From positions 1 to 30,690 of IMG/VR virus record IMGVR_UViG_3300046744_000287: 30,690 bases of DNA; one strand, written 5' to 3'. The position numbers were made by a program, and so were the translations under genes. Every line of letters begins with the position of its first letter. Within the stretch, counting starts at the first letter, position 1. The notes below the pieces were generated by a model that searched no databases, had not been told where the DNA came from, and worked only from the letters and a program-made list of their open reading frames with translations. This document shows, piece after piece, positions 8,246 to 13,405 of this stretch. This DNA is from a virus.

Positions 8246-8809
8246 TTATTTGGGGGTAGTTTGATCGGGGGTGTCATATCTGAACTTACGTTTATCAACC
8301 TTAAACTCATAATACTTGTTACGTTCGTTTATAGTAACCACATTCCAATCCTTTATATCACTCTTTTTGAAATTAAGTAATACATACCTTTGACCTGAAA
8401 GAAATAAAACAAACAACACATAGTCTACATCCAATTTCTCAATAGTAAACATATTAACCTTAAGAGATCTCTCACAACCCTTAACATCAATCTTTTGATC
8501 ATTAACTATTAGATCTGCATCACTAACTCCTTTTTCCTTTACAAAGGCTGAGGTAGTATAATTAACACCTTTTAAATCAAAATGGTGTCTAACTAACAGT
8601 TCCGCTAATATTCCCTTAAAATCTGTGTAAAATTCGTTGTCAACTGGCTCATCAAACAATATTGGATGTTTGTATAAATAACTTCTAGATTTCCAGTATA
8701 ATTTTTTGTAGTGGTCTCGGTTAGCCATCACACGAGTATCTACATATAACTTCGCATGTTCAAATATACATTTTGGTATGTTATATGGCCCTTCCAATAA
8801 TTTGTCCAA
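8246..8809 (-). CDS. PD-(D/E)XK-like nuclease
   Basis: This 187-residue protein has KGILAELLVRHHF near residues 66-78, then SDADLIVNDQKIDVKG near residues 96-111. The spacing of Glu, Asp and D-V-K is that of the PD-(D/E)XK nuclease core (E...D...D-x-K). After it come beta-strand-like segments VDYVLFVLFLSG and RYVLLNFKK. The substrate cannot be told from sequence: restriction-like, repair or counter-defence roles are possible. It overlaps the upstream GroES-like gene by 29 bases; the ATG at 8809 is taken because a later start would lose the first helix. Confidence 0.7.
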   Translation of the reverse strand: MDKLLEGPYNIPKCIFEHAKLYVDTRVMANRDHYKKLYWKSRSYLYKHPILFDEPVDNEFYTDFKGILAELLVRHHFDLKGVNYTTSAFVKEKGVSDADLIVNDQKIDVKGCERSLKVNMFTIEKLDVDYVLFVLFLSGQRYVLLNFKKSDIKDWNVVTINERNKYYEFKVDKRKFRYDTPDQTTPK

Positions 8810-9380
8810 GTAAGTCTTGTTGTTTCATTACATAATATTCGACTCCTTCGATTTTGTTGAGAAAAGAATTTCTTTCATGAAACCTTACTAAATCCCCGCT
8901 ATTCAAACCTAATTCATCTTCTCCTTTTAATGGCTCACCAATATGCCTTACATAACCCTCAGTCTCACTCTTCTTTGGCACACCAACATAAATAGACCCA
9001 ATTTTATCTTCAATCATAAATGGCTCTATCAAAACGTGATTGGAAATAGCAGTAAGATTCCCGCCTCTTACATAACAGAAGCATTCTTCTAAATCGACAA
9101 GGTAAACGTCCCTTTCGCCTGTTACTAAATTTTCCTTATCTACTGTGAGATAATTAAAATAGACTAGATCGCCTATAAGTAACTCCTTCTTTATCCATTC
9201 GCCTCTGGTATTTTTACACCACTCTCCTCTAGGCAAAGCCACGACCTCTCCACATATTGTAACGTGATGCTCTGGATTCCAGGTAACGTCCATAAATAGT
9301 TTTTCCCCAGTAGAAAACTCTACCTCGTCATTGTATTTTTTAGAAACCTTAACCGCTATTTTTTGACCAATCATTTCCAT
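8781..9380 (-). CDS. Tandem GroES-like co-chaperonin
   Basis: This 199-residue protein looks like two fused GroES (Cpn10) folds. The second half aligns well by eye: NHVLIEP for the first strand, GSIYVGVPKKSETEGYVRHIG for the strand that flanks the mobile loop, GDLVRFHERNSF for the GDxVxF signature, then YYVMKQQDLLGQI at the end. The first half has a weaker copy: IAVKVSKKY, VTICGEVVALP, GDLVYFNYLTVD and ECFCYVRGGNLTAI. GroES of bacteria is about 95 residues, so this is double length. T4 Gp31 is a precedent for phage-encoded GroES partners that help fold the capsid protein. Whether it forms a ring is not known. Confidence 0.75.
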   Translation of the reverse strand: MEMIGQKIAVKVSKKYNDEVEFSTGEKLFMDVTWNPEHHVTICGEVVALPRGEWCKNTRGEWIKKELLIGDLVYFNYLTVDKENLVTGERDVYLVDLEECFCYVRGGNLTAISNHVLIEPFMIEDKIGSIYVGVPKKSETEGYVRHIGEPLKGEDELGLNSGDLVRFHERNSFLNKIEGVEYYVMKQQDLLGQIIGRAI

Positions 9381-9399
9381 CGGTTACAATTTATGCAAT

Positions 9400-9415
9400 T
9401 TGAACGGTTGTTCAA
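9400..9415. promoter_or_regulatory. Inverted repeat TTGAAC-GGTT-GTTCAA, possible operator
   Basis: A perfect 6-base inverted repeat with a 4-base spacer lies 20 bases upstream of the GroES-like gene start at 9380. Its place near the start of a leftward operon fits a repressor site. A related half-site, CGTTCAAAC, occurs at about 10845 just after the rightward promoter. Confidence 0.4.
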
Positions 9416-9700
9416 TTAAGATGCATTAACAAGTTTTTAACAATAATATTAAGAGTTGGACATTATGGCTATCCTGGCTAGACAGATTGGCTACCTATCT
9501 ATATATAGTATAATATATATAATATATATATAATATATAATACACTAGTATATTAAATTAAACTAATATAATACATGTTTTAGTCACCCCGAATTCTTTT
9601 CAGACGTTTTAAGATAGGTTAAAAAATGGACTGGCATAAGTATACTAAAAATTAAAAAAAGTTTCTTAGATTTGCTCAGAACGTCATTGTAGATGTTTTT

Positions 9701-9808
9701 ATGTGGCAACACCTAGTATATGGGGGTGAGTGGGCAAAAGGGAGACTGGAAATGAGGAACTGGGTACCCTGGCAAAACGAGATCAAATGGCCGAAACAGT
9801 CCACCTAG
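9701..9808 (+). CDS. Doubtful 35-residue Trp-rich ORF
   Basis: A short frame in the G/C-richer part of the intergenic region starts MWQHLVYGGEWAKGRLEMRN and has five Trp residues. It has no good A-rich leader except a T-run, and Trp content follows from the TGG-rich DNA, so it may be chance. It is kept only because nothing else explains the composition. Confidence 0.2.
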   Translation: MWQHLVYGGEWAKGRLEMRNWVPWQNEIKWPKQST

Positions 9809-10014
9809 GACTCAGACATACCCACCCATACCACCTGGTAACCAGTATGTTACACATTTTGCTACTGGTTCTGTAAGCCAGGAGTGTATTTTTCCCTGGC
9901 ATTTGATCCAAAAGGGAAACGCTGCGACACCTGGGCCAAAAAAAATGGCTGTCGGTTTGTTAACGATGCAATGCCTTGAAGATTTTGAGTACTAACAATT
10001 AAAACTAAATAACG

Positions 10015-10152
10015 ATGAATGAACAAGACGAAAATTTAAGACAAGGAAGGAGCCAACAACAATACGAAGACTCATTCAAGATATTGGAAAAGGTAGGTGA
10101 TATTGGCCTGGTGATTTTTGCTATTTACATGTTGATACGTCCATGGTTGTAG
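10015..10152 (+). CDS. Small single-pass membrane protein
   Basis: This 45-residue protein begins MNEQDENLRQGRSQQQYEDS. A polar N-terminal part is followed by one hydrophobic segment, IGLVIFAIYMLI, and ends RPWL. The upstream sequence ACAATTAAAACTAAATAACG matches the recurrent leader motif of this region. It overlaps the next gene by 10 bases. The role is unknown; early phage membrane microproteins often act on the host envelope, but nothing here shows that. Confidence 0.65.
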   Translation: MNEQDENLRQGRSQQQYEDSFKILEKVGDIGLVIFAIYMLIRPWL

Positions 10153-10535
10153 CGAAGAAATTAGTAGAGTTATTTAGTCATCATCATAGCGTGAGTAAAT
10201 ACATCCGCAGCCTGGATGAGGACATACAACATAGAACGGTTATGATCTTTTTAGCATGTGCTATACGAGAGAGTGAGAATAAACAATCGTTCAGTTATTA
10301 TACTATGCCAGAAGTTATATCTATTTGTGAACGTATGGGATGGTTAGCCAATAGATCTAATCAGACACCAATCTACAGGGAACATAAGAAGTTACTCGCA
10401 TTAGGGTTTGTTGATAGGTTAACCAAGAAGAAGAGTTTTAAAGGTCAACAGTTTTGTGTTACCGTATATGGACGTATACAGTTAAGACGTATCTATAACT
10501 ATCTTATTAGGGATCTTTATATTCCCTTACAGTAA
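10143..10535 (+). CDS. Winged-helix-like DNA-binding protein
   Basis: This 130-residue protein has a helix-rich N-terminus, then SYYTMPEVISICERMGW, IYREHKKLLALGFVDRLTKK and FCVTVYGRIQLRRIYNYL. That order (helix, turn, recognition-type helix, then a beta hairpin wing) resembles small MarR/ArsR-like or RepA-like winged-helix domains. It follows the noncoding control region and precedes the main early promoter, so a regulator of early transcription or of replication is a reasonable guess. It is not matched to a named family. Confidence 0.65.
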   Translation: MVVAKKLVELFSHHHSVSKYIRSLDEDIQHRTVMIFLACAIRESENKQSFSYYTMPEVISICERMGWLANRSNQTPIYREHKKLLALGFVDRLTKKKSFKGQQFCVTVYGRIQLRRIYNYLIRDLYIPLQ

Positions 10536-10537
10536 TT

Positions 10538-10580
10538 TGATAAGGTCACCCCAAAATGATCTGATAAGAAAACCCCAAAA
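10538..10580 (+). repeat. Direct repeat TGATAAG-N3-ACCCCAAAA, two copies
   Basis: The copies are at 10538-10556 and 10562-10580 and are identical apart from the three middle bases. The period is 24 bases. The first copy contains the GGTCACCCC motif. They lie just after the winged-helix gene and before the tRNA, where iteron-like protein sites would be possible. Confidence 0.7.
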
Positions 10581-10614
10581 CCTTTACACGTTACGGACAA
10601 TATGTAAAGCAAAA

Positions 10615-10691
10615 TGCCTGGTAGTTCAATTGGATAGAACAACAGACTTCTAATCTGTCGGTTGAGGGTTCGAATCCCTCCCAGGTAACCA
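10615..10691 (+). tRNA. tRNA-Arg (anticodon TCT)
   Basis: A full cloverleaf can be drawn. The acceptor TGCCTGG pairs with CCAGGTA (one G-U). The D arm is GTTC/GAAC. The anticodon stem ACAGA/TCTGT has loop CTTCTAA, so the anticodon is TCT, reading AGA. The T arm is GAGGG-TTCGAAT-CCCTC. The discriminator is A at 10688, and CCA at 10689-10691 is encoded in the DNA. AGA is the common Arg codon in this AT-rich phage, so the tRNA would support its own translation. Confidence 0.96.
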
Positions 10692-10713
10692 AAATACCCC
10701 CCAAATACCCCCC
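10692..10713 (+). repeat. Tandem repeat AAATACCCCCC x2
   Basis: Two perfect adjacent 11-base copies lie right behind the tRNA CCA end (10692-10702 and 10703-10713). Runs of six C are unusual in this AT-rich DNA. They follow the ACCCCAAAA repeats at 10538-10580, so this short region holds two kinds of C-rich repeat. Confidence 0.8.
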
Positions 10714-10717
10714 GCTC

Positions 10718-10741
10718 GGACGATCGTCCAAAACTTTTTTT
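10718..10741 (+). terminator. Palindrome GGACGATCGTCC followed by T-run
   Basis: A perfect 12-base palindrome (10718-10729) is followed after 5 bases by seven T and then an A/T tract. As RNA only four pairs with a GAUC loop can form, so it is a weak intrinsic terminator for the tRNA transcript. It could equally be a protein-binding palindrome. Confidence 0.4.
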
Positions 10742-10805
10742 AAATTTTTTTTCCTAGGTTTTACAGGTTACGACAGCCGAAATGACGATTTTTTTTTAAT
10801 TCACA

Positions 10806-10838
10806 TTTGGATGTTAACAAAATAATTCTATATATTTG
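10806..10838 (+). promoter_or_regulatory. Rightward early-type promoter, Bacteroidota consensus
   Basis: TTTG (10806-10809), 21 bases and then TATATTTG (10831-10838) matches the Bacteroidota boxes TTTG and TAnnTTTG without a mismatch. Transcription should start near 10845 and give a leader of about 30 bases before the ATG at 10877. It would drive the operon that contains the four hammerhead ribozymes. Confidence 0.75.
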
Positions 10839-10876
10839 TACCATCGTTCAAACATTATTAATTAAAACTGAAAATC

Positions 10877-11137
10877 ATGAGAGTACAAATTTCAACTACA
10901 GCAACACAAACAGTAAAGTCTAACACTTCAAGACTTTCTTTCCTAAACATCGAAGACATCAAATTTCAAATGTCTGTTTTAAAACTAGGAATTGCTTACC
11001 ACGACACAATGTCTTTTAACGCTAGATCAAATAAGGTTTATGACTTTCACACTTCTAAGCGTGATCTATACATGTCTGTTCATGGATGGTTACAAATGAC
11101 AGATGTTTACCAGGAATCATTAACCTTAAACCAATAA
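10877..11137 (+). CDS. Unknown small protein, first gene of ribozyme operon
   Basis: This 86-residue protein starts MRVQISTTATQTVKSNTSRL. It has no membrane segment and no recognisable motif. Upstream lies TTAATTAAAACTGAAAATC, the recurring leader, directly before the ATG. It is the first gene after the promoter at 10806-10838, so it is probably expressed early and highly. Confidence 0.75.
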   Translation: MRVQISTTATQTVKSNTSRLSFLNIEDIKFQMSVLKLGIAYHDTMSFNARSNKVYDFHTSKRDLYMSVHGWLQMTDVYQESLTLNQ

Positions 11138-11140
11138 GCC

Positions 11141-11209
11141 ATGATCTTAATAGCACTAGCAATACCAATCGCATTATTTGCAACCTTCATGAGAAGTAAC
11201 AATTACTAA
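11141..11209 (+). CDS. 22-residue hydrophobic microprotein
   Basis: A short frame, MILIALAIPIALFATFMRSN then NY, would be a single membrane helix with a short polar tail. It begins 3 bases after the preceding stop and ends before another AATTTAAACTAAAA leader. Similar tiny membrane proteins at 11911 and 12078 support that it is real. Confidence 0.5.
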   Translation: MILIALAIPIALFATFMRSNNY

Positions 11210-11237
11210 TAACTAATTAATTTAAACTAAAATAAAA

Positions 11238-11516
11238 ATGACAAATTCAAACTATTTCACAGCCTTCAACAGATTCGATAGACAAACAACATTTAACCCA
11301 ATGATGATGTCTTTCATCCAAACTACGATCAACAAAATAAGTAACGGAGGCTTCAGAGCAAGTGACCTGGTAAATTCTCTTTACGGTATCTATGACGGTT
11401 ACTACTACACAAATTTAAGATCAGAGGCCAATCGTCTATACTCACACGATATTATGATCCTTCGAGATCTACATGCAATTGCAGACACCTTGGACTCGAT
11501 AATTGCGAGAGCATAA
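11238..11516 (+). CDS. Unknown small protein before hammerhead 1
   Basis: This 92-residue protein begins MTNSNYFTAFNRFDRQTTFN and is mostly helical with no known motif. The start follows AATTAATTTAAACTAAAATAAAA, the shared leader type. Its TAA stop (11514-11516) is directly adjacent to the first base of hammerhead ribozyme 1, so the ribozyme forms the 3' end of this message after cleavage. Confidence 0.75.
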   Translation: MTNSNYFTAFNRFDRQTTFNPMMMSFIQTTINKISNGGFRASDLVNSLYGIYDGYYYTNLRSEANRLYSHDIMILRDLHAIADTLDSIIARA

Positions 11517-11570
11517 GATTACTGATGAGCCTGTGAGATCCAGGCGAAACATCCTTCGGGATGTCTAATC
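11517..11570 (+). ncRNA. Type I hammerhead ribozyme 1
   Basis: All core parts are present. CTGATGA is at 11522-11528. Stem II is GCCTG/CAGGC (11529-11533 with 11541-11545), then GAAA (11546-11549). Stem III is CATCC-TTCG-GGATG (11550-11563) with a UUCG loop. The cleavage triplet GTC ends at 11565. Stem I GATTA (11517-11521) pairs perfectly with TAATC (11566-11570) and is the open stem, which makes it type I. Cleavage after 11565 would leave a 29-base leader before the ATG at 11595. Confidence 0.95.
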
Positions 11571-11594
11571 GAAAATTAATTTAAACTAAAACCG

Positions 11595-11849
11595 ATGTTA
11601 ACATTAAGAAAATTCTACCAGGAAAATTACCCAACAGATGATATGGGATCTAAAATCAACTTAACAACTTTTGTATGCTTAATGGATTGCTTACATAGAG
11701 GAGGTAACGTGTACATCATCATTGGTGTAGAAGACAGTCTAATTAGAGAGAGATTATTTCAACACCTTGCCGACATGTTAGGCACCAACTACAACTATGT
11801 TTACAATTTATGGATGCAGGTAGATAAAGAATTATACCAGGCAATCTGA
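11595..11849 (+). CDS. Unknown small protein overlapping hammerhead 2
   Basis: This 84-residue protein starts MLTLRKFYQENYPTDDMGSK. It contains no recognised motif; the middle, GGNVYIIIGVEDSLIRERLF, looks like an alpha/beta segment. Its last codons Gln-Ala-Ile and stop lie inside hammerhead 2: stem I supplies the final codons and the TGA stop at 11847-11849 is part of the CTGATGA core. The leader is the AATTTAAACTAAAA type, left as a 29-base 5' end by cleavage of hammerhead 1. Confidence 0.75.
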   Translation: MLTLRKFYQENYPTDDMGSKINLTTFVCLMDCLHRGGNVYIIIGVEDSLIRERLFQHLADMLGTNYNYVYNLWMQVDKELYQAI

Positions 11850-11889
11850 TGAGATCTTTATGATCGAAACGCTGCGAAGCGTCATTGTC
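11840..11889 (+). ncRNA. Type I hammerhead ribozyme 2, stop codon in the core
   Basis: The core CTGATGA is at 11846-11852. Stem II is GATC/GATC (11853-11856 with 11862-11865), then GAAA (11866-11869). Stem III is CGCT-GCGA-AGCG (11870-11881) with a GNRA loop. GTC ends at 11883. Stem I GGCAAT (11840-11845) pairs with ATTGTC (11884-11889), six pairs with one G-U. Its stem II differs from the other three copies. Cleavage would leave 27 bases before the ATG at 11911. Confidence 0.94.
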
Positions 11890-11910
11890 AAATAATTTAA
11901 AATAAATAAA

Positions 11911-12051
11911 ATGTCAAAATCAAAATTAAAATTAGTACTAATCGCAACAGTAGTTGGAATAGCAATTACTTTCTTAGGAATAGCATTGCTATCCGCTATG
12001 GATCTTATTGAGAGACAATCTGATCTAATGAACCTTACAAACTTTAATTAA
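11911..12051 (+). CDS. 46-residue single-pass membrane protein
   Basis: The protein starts MSKSKLKLVLIATVVGIAIT and continues with FLGIALLSAM, giving one long membrane helix at about residues 8-28. The rest is DLIERQSDLMNLTNFN. Its leader AATTTAAAATAAATAAA follows the cleavage site of hammerhead 2 by 27 bases. A signal-anchored early membrane protein is likely; partners are unknown. Confidence 0.65.
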   Translation: MSKSKLKLVLIATVVGIAITFLGIALLSAMDLIERQSDLMNLTNFN

Positions 12052-12077
12052 TTAATAAATAATCTAAACTGAAAATC

Positions 12078-12221
12078 ATGTTAAACAAAATTCAATCAAT
12101 CGTAATCAATAGCCTTTTAGGATCTTTATTCACACTATGGGCACTAACATTTACAATGCTAGTCTTTCACCTGGTAACAGAAGGTGTAGATCCTAACGCA
12201 AGTTTTGGATACCTGGGATAA
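12078..12221 (+). CDS. 47-residue membrane protein before hammerhead 3
   Basis: The frame begins MLNKIQSIVINSLLGSLFTL and has a hydrophobic helix through WALTFTMLVFHLV. The tail is TEGVDPNASFGYLG. The TAA stop (12219-12221) touches the first base of hammerhead 3, as in the gene before hammerhead 1. The leader AATCTAAACTGAAAATC is of the common type. Confidence 0.65.
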   Translation: MLNKIQSIVINSLLGSLFTLWALTFTMLVFHLVTEGVDPNASFGYLG

Positions 12222-12275
12222 ACAAACTGATGAGCCTGTGAGATCCAGGCGAAACGCTCTGCGGAGCGTCTTTGT
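12222..12275 (+). ncRNA. Type I hammerhead ribozyme 3
   Basis: CTGATGA is at 12227-12233. Stem II GCCTG/CAGGC and its 7-base loop TGAGATC are identical to hammerhead 1, then GAAA (12251-12254). Stem III is CGCTC-TGCG-GAGCG (12255-12268) with a UNCG loop. GTC ends at 12270. Stem I ACAAA (12222-12226) pairs with TTTGT (12271-12275). Cleavage would leave 26 bases before the ATG at 12297. Confidence 0.95.
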
Positions 12276-12296
12276 ATAACTAAAAAAACTATTACA

Positions 12297-12704
12297 ATGC
12301 AAACTGAAATTCAAAAATTACAAGCGATCATGAAATTACAAAACGCTCTTAACAGTCATGATTGGCATTATCAAAGATCTGAGGATCCTGGAGTATATCG
12401 AAGAGGTACAGCACAGCGTAACGAGTTAAACATTCTTATGACTGCTATAGGTAATAAAGATCTTGCTCTCTCTCTATACAATAAGGCATGTCCTTGGGTT
12501 GAGAATGAAGAGGAGGTCACCCCAAATCGTTACAGCCTAGAAGAACAGGCCCAGGAATTACTTGATGCAGGAGACTCACACGATGCTGCCGAAGGTAAAG
12601 GAATGATGAGAGTAATTGACGAGATTATGAGCATCATTGATTTGGATGAACCAAAGGATGAATTGTTAGACATGATCTACTTCACTTTAAAATACAATTC
12701 ATAA
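12297..12704 (+). CDS. Unknown acidic protein
   Basis: This 135-residue protein starts MQTEIQKLQAIMKLQNALNS, is acidic and predicted helical. It contains DWHYQRSEDPGVYRRGTAQ near residue 22 and a C-terminal IDEIMSIIDLDEPKDELLDM. No known fold is recognised. The coding sequence includes one exact GGTCACCCC motif (12515-12523). It follows hammerhead 3 and overlaps the next start by one base (TAATG). Confidence 0.75.
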   Translation: MQTEIQKLQAIMKLQNALNSHDWHYQRSEDPGVYRRGTAQRNELNILMTAIGNKDLALSLYNKACPWVENEEEVTPNRYSLEEQAQELLDAGDSHDAAEGKGMMRVIDEIMSIIDLDEPKDELLDMIYFTLKYNS

Positions 12705-12871
12705 TGGCTGTAATAACATCAAAAAAACTAGCAGAAATCCAGGATCAAATTATAGATCTTGGTTGGGAGGCCCAAAGAATGTCATCCTCAGGACTAGAAA
12801 CGTACAACAAACTTTGCAAAACATTTAAAATAGAACCAATAAAAATCACATATAATGAAGACTCGTTTTAA
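12704..12871 (+). CDS. Unknown 55-residue protein
   Basis: The frame MAVITSKKLAEIQDQIIDLG and on is a helical hairpin-like protein. Its start overlaps the preceding stop (TAATG) and its end overlaps the next gene by 17 bases. These couplings support coding. Function is unknown. Confidence 0.65.
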   Translation: MAVITSKKLAEIQDQIIDLGWEAQRMSSSGLETYNKLCKTFKIEPIKITYNEDSF

Positions 12872-13166
12872 TATTATCAGACAAAAAGTAACTACAAGAG
12901 GCGGAGGTATAGAGATCTGCCTAGAAAACCAAGGTTACCCAGGAGAAAAAATGACAGCCTACCAAAACTATTTAGGAGGCGGGATACTAGGAAGGATCGG
13001 AAACGATTGTACTATAACAGATTGGCAGCAGGATGATTTCCTGGTAGATCTTGCAGACAGTTTAGCAAAGATCATGCACAGGATGACAGCACCAATTTAT
13101 TTACAAGGTGAAGAACTAGAGCAAACATTTGAACAAAATCAATCTATGCCAATAAGTGCATACTAA
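12855..13166 (+). CDS. Unknown 103-residue protein
   Basis: It begins MKTRFNIIRQKVTTRGGGIE. The first half is beta-strand-rich and Gly-rich (YLGGGILGRIG), the second half helical (DDFLVDLADSLAKIMHRM). It overlaps the preceding frame by 17 bases. No family is recognised. Confidence 0.7.
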   Translation: MKTRFNIIRQKVTTRGGGIEICLENQGYPGEKMTAYQNYLGGGILGRIGNDCTITDWQQDDFLVDLADSLAKIMHRMTAPIYLQGEELEQTFEQNQSMPISAY

Positions 13167-13176
13167 AATTTAAACT

Positions 13177-13320
13177 ATGGCTATAACTAATGAAATATTC
13201 GAACACTACAGATCTCAACAGAGAAAGGTAGCAAAAGCAAAAGATCTTTTAAAAGATGAAGGGTATATAGTTTACCTGAAACCTACAAAAAAGAAAAAGC
13301 AAACTGATGAGCCTGTGTAA
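13177..13320 (+). CDS. 47-residue protein whose 3' end lies in hammerhead 4
   Basis: The frame MAITNEIFEHYRSQQRKVAK is followed by a basic region KPTKKKKQ and ends TDEPV. The final seven codons are read from stem I, the CTGATGA core and stem II of hammerhead 4; the TAA stop (13318-13320) sits in its loop II. The start is 10 bases after the preceding stop in AATTTAAACT context. Basic, helical, unknown. Confidence 0.65.
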   Translation: MAITNEIFEHYRSQQRKVAKAKDLLKDEGYIVYLKPTKKKKQTDEPV

Positions 13321-13384
13321 CTCAGGCGAAACGAGGGAGAAATGTTTTGAACGACTCCATGATTTTTGGCTCCCTCGTCTTTGT
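13299..13384 (+). ncRNA. Type I hammerhead ribozyme 4 with enlarged stem-loop III
   Basis: CTGATGA is at 13304-13310. Stem II is GCCTG/CAGGC (13311-13315 with 13323-13327) with loop TGTAACT, then GAAA (13328-13331). Stem III is eight perfect pairs, CGAGGGAG (13332-13339) with CTCCCTCG (13370-13377), and has a 30-base loop in place of a tetraloop. GTC ends at 13379. Stem I GCAAA (13299-13303) pairs with TTTGT (13380-13384), one G-U. Cleavage would leave 26 bases before the ATG at 13406. Confidence 0.93.
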
Positions 13385-13405
13385 ATAATAATAAAAACTG
13401 AAACA

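Larger units (their letters stand above)
9381..10014. other. Long divergent noncoding region, origin or control region candidate
   Basis: This 634-base stretch separates leftward from rightward genes. Bases 9497-9575 are almost pure A/T with repeated TATA steps, which would melt easily. A sigma-70-like TTGGCT (9487-9492), 16 bases and TATAAT (9509-9514) lies in it. Bases 9700-9950 are clearly richer in G/C and hold inverted repeats: the 11-base palindrome CTGGTAACCAG near 9832, and GATCAAATG (about 9781) opposite CATTTGATC (about 9900). An 8-base GTCACCCC lies at 9583-9590. I see no confident gene inside. Easy melting plus inverted repeats at a switch of gene direction suits a replication origin and regulatory hub, but this is inference. 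Confidence 0.5.

Noticed and set aside
9400-9580. CRISPR array or iteron array in the intergenic region
   Set aside because: No regular repeat with spacers; the AT block is simple TATA-type sequence.
13307-13405. Longer N-terminus of the zinc-ribbon gene starting at 13307
   Set aside because: This part reads through hammerhead 4; the ATG at 13406 has the usual leader and follows the cleavage site.
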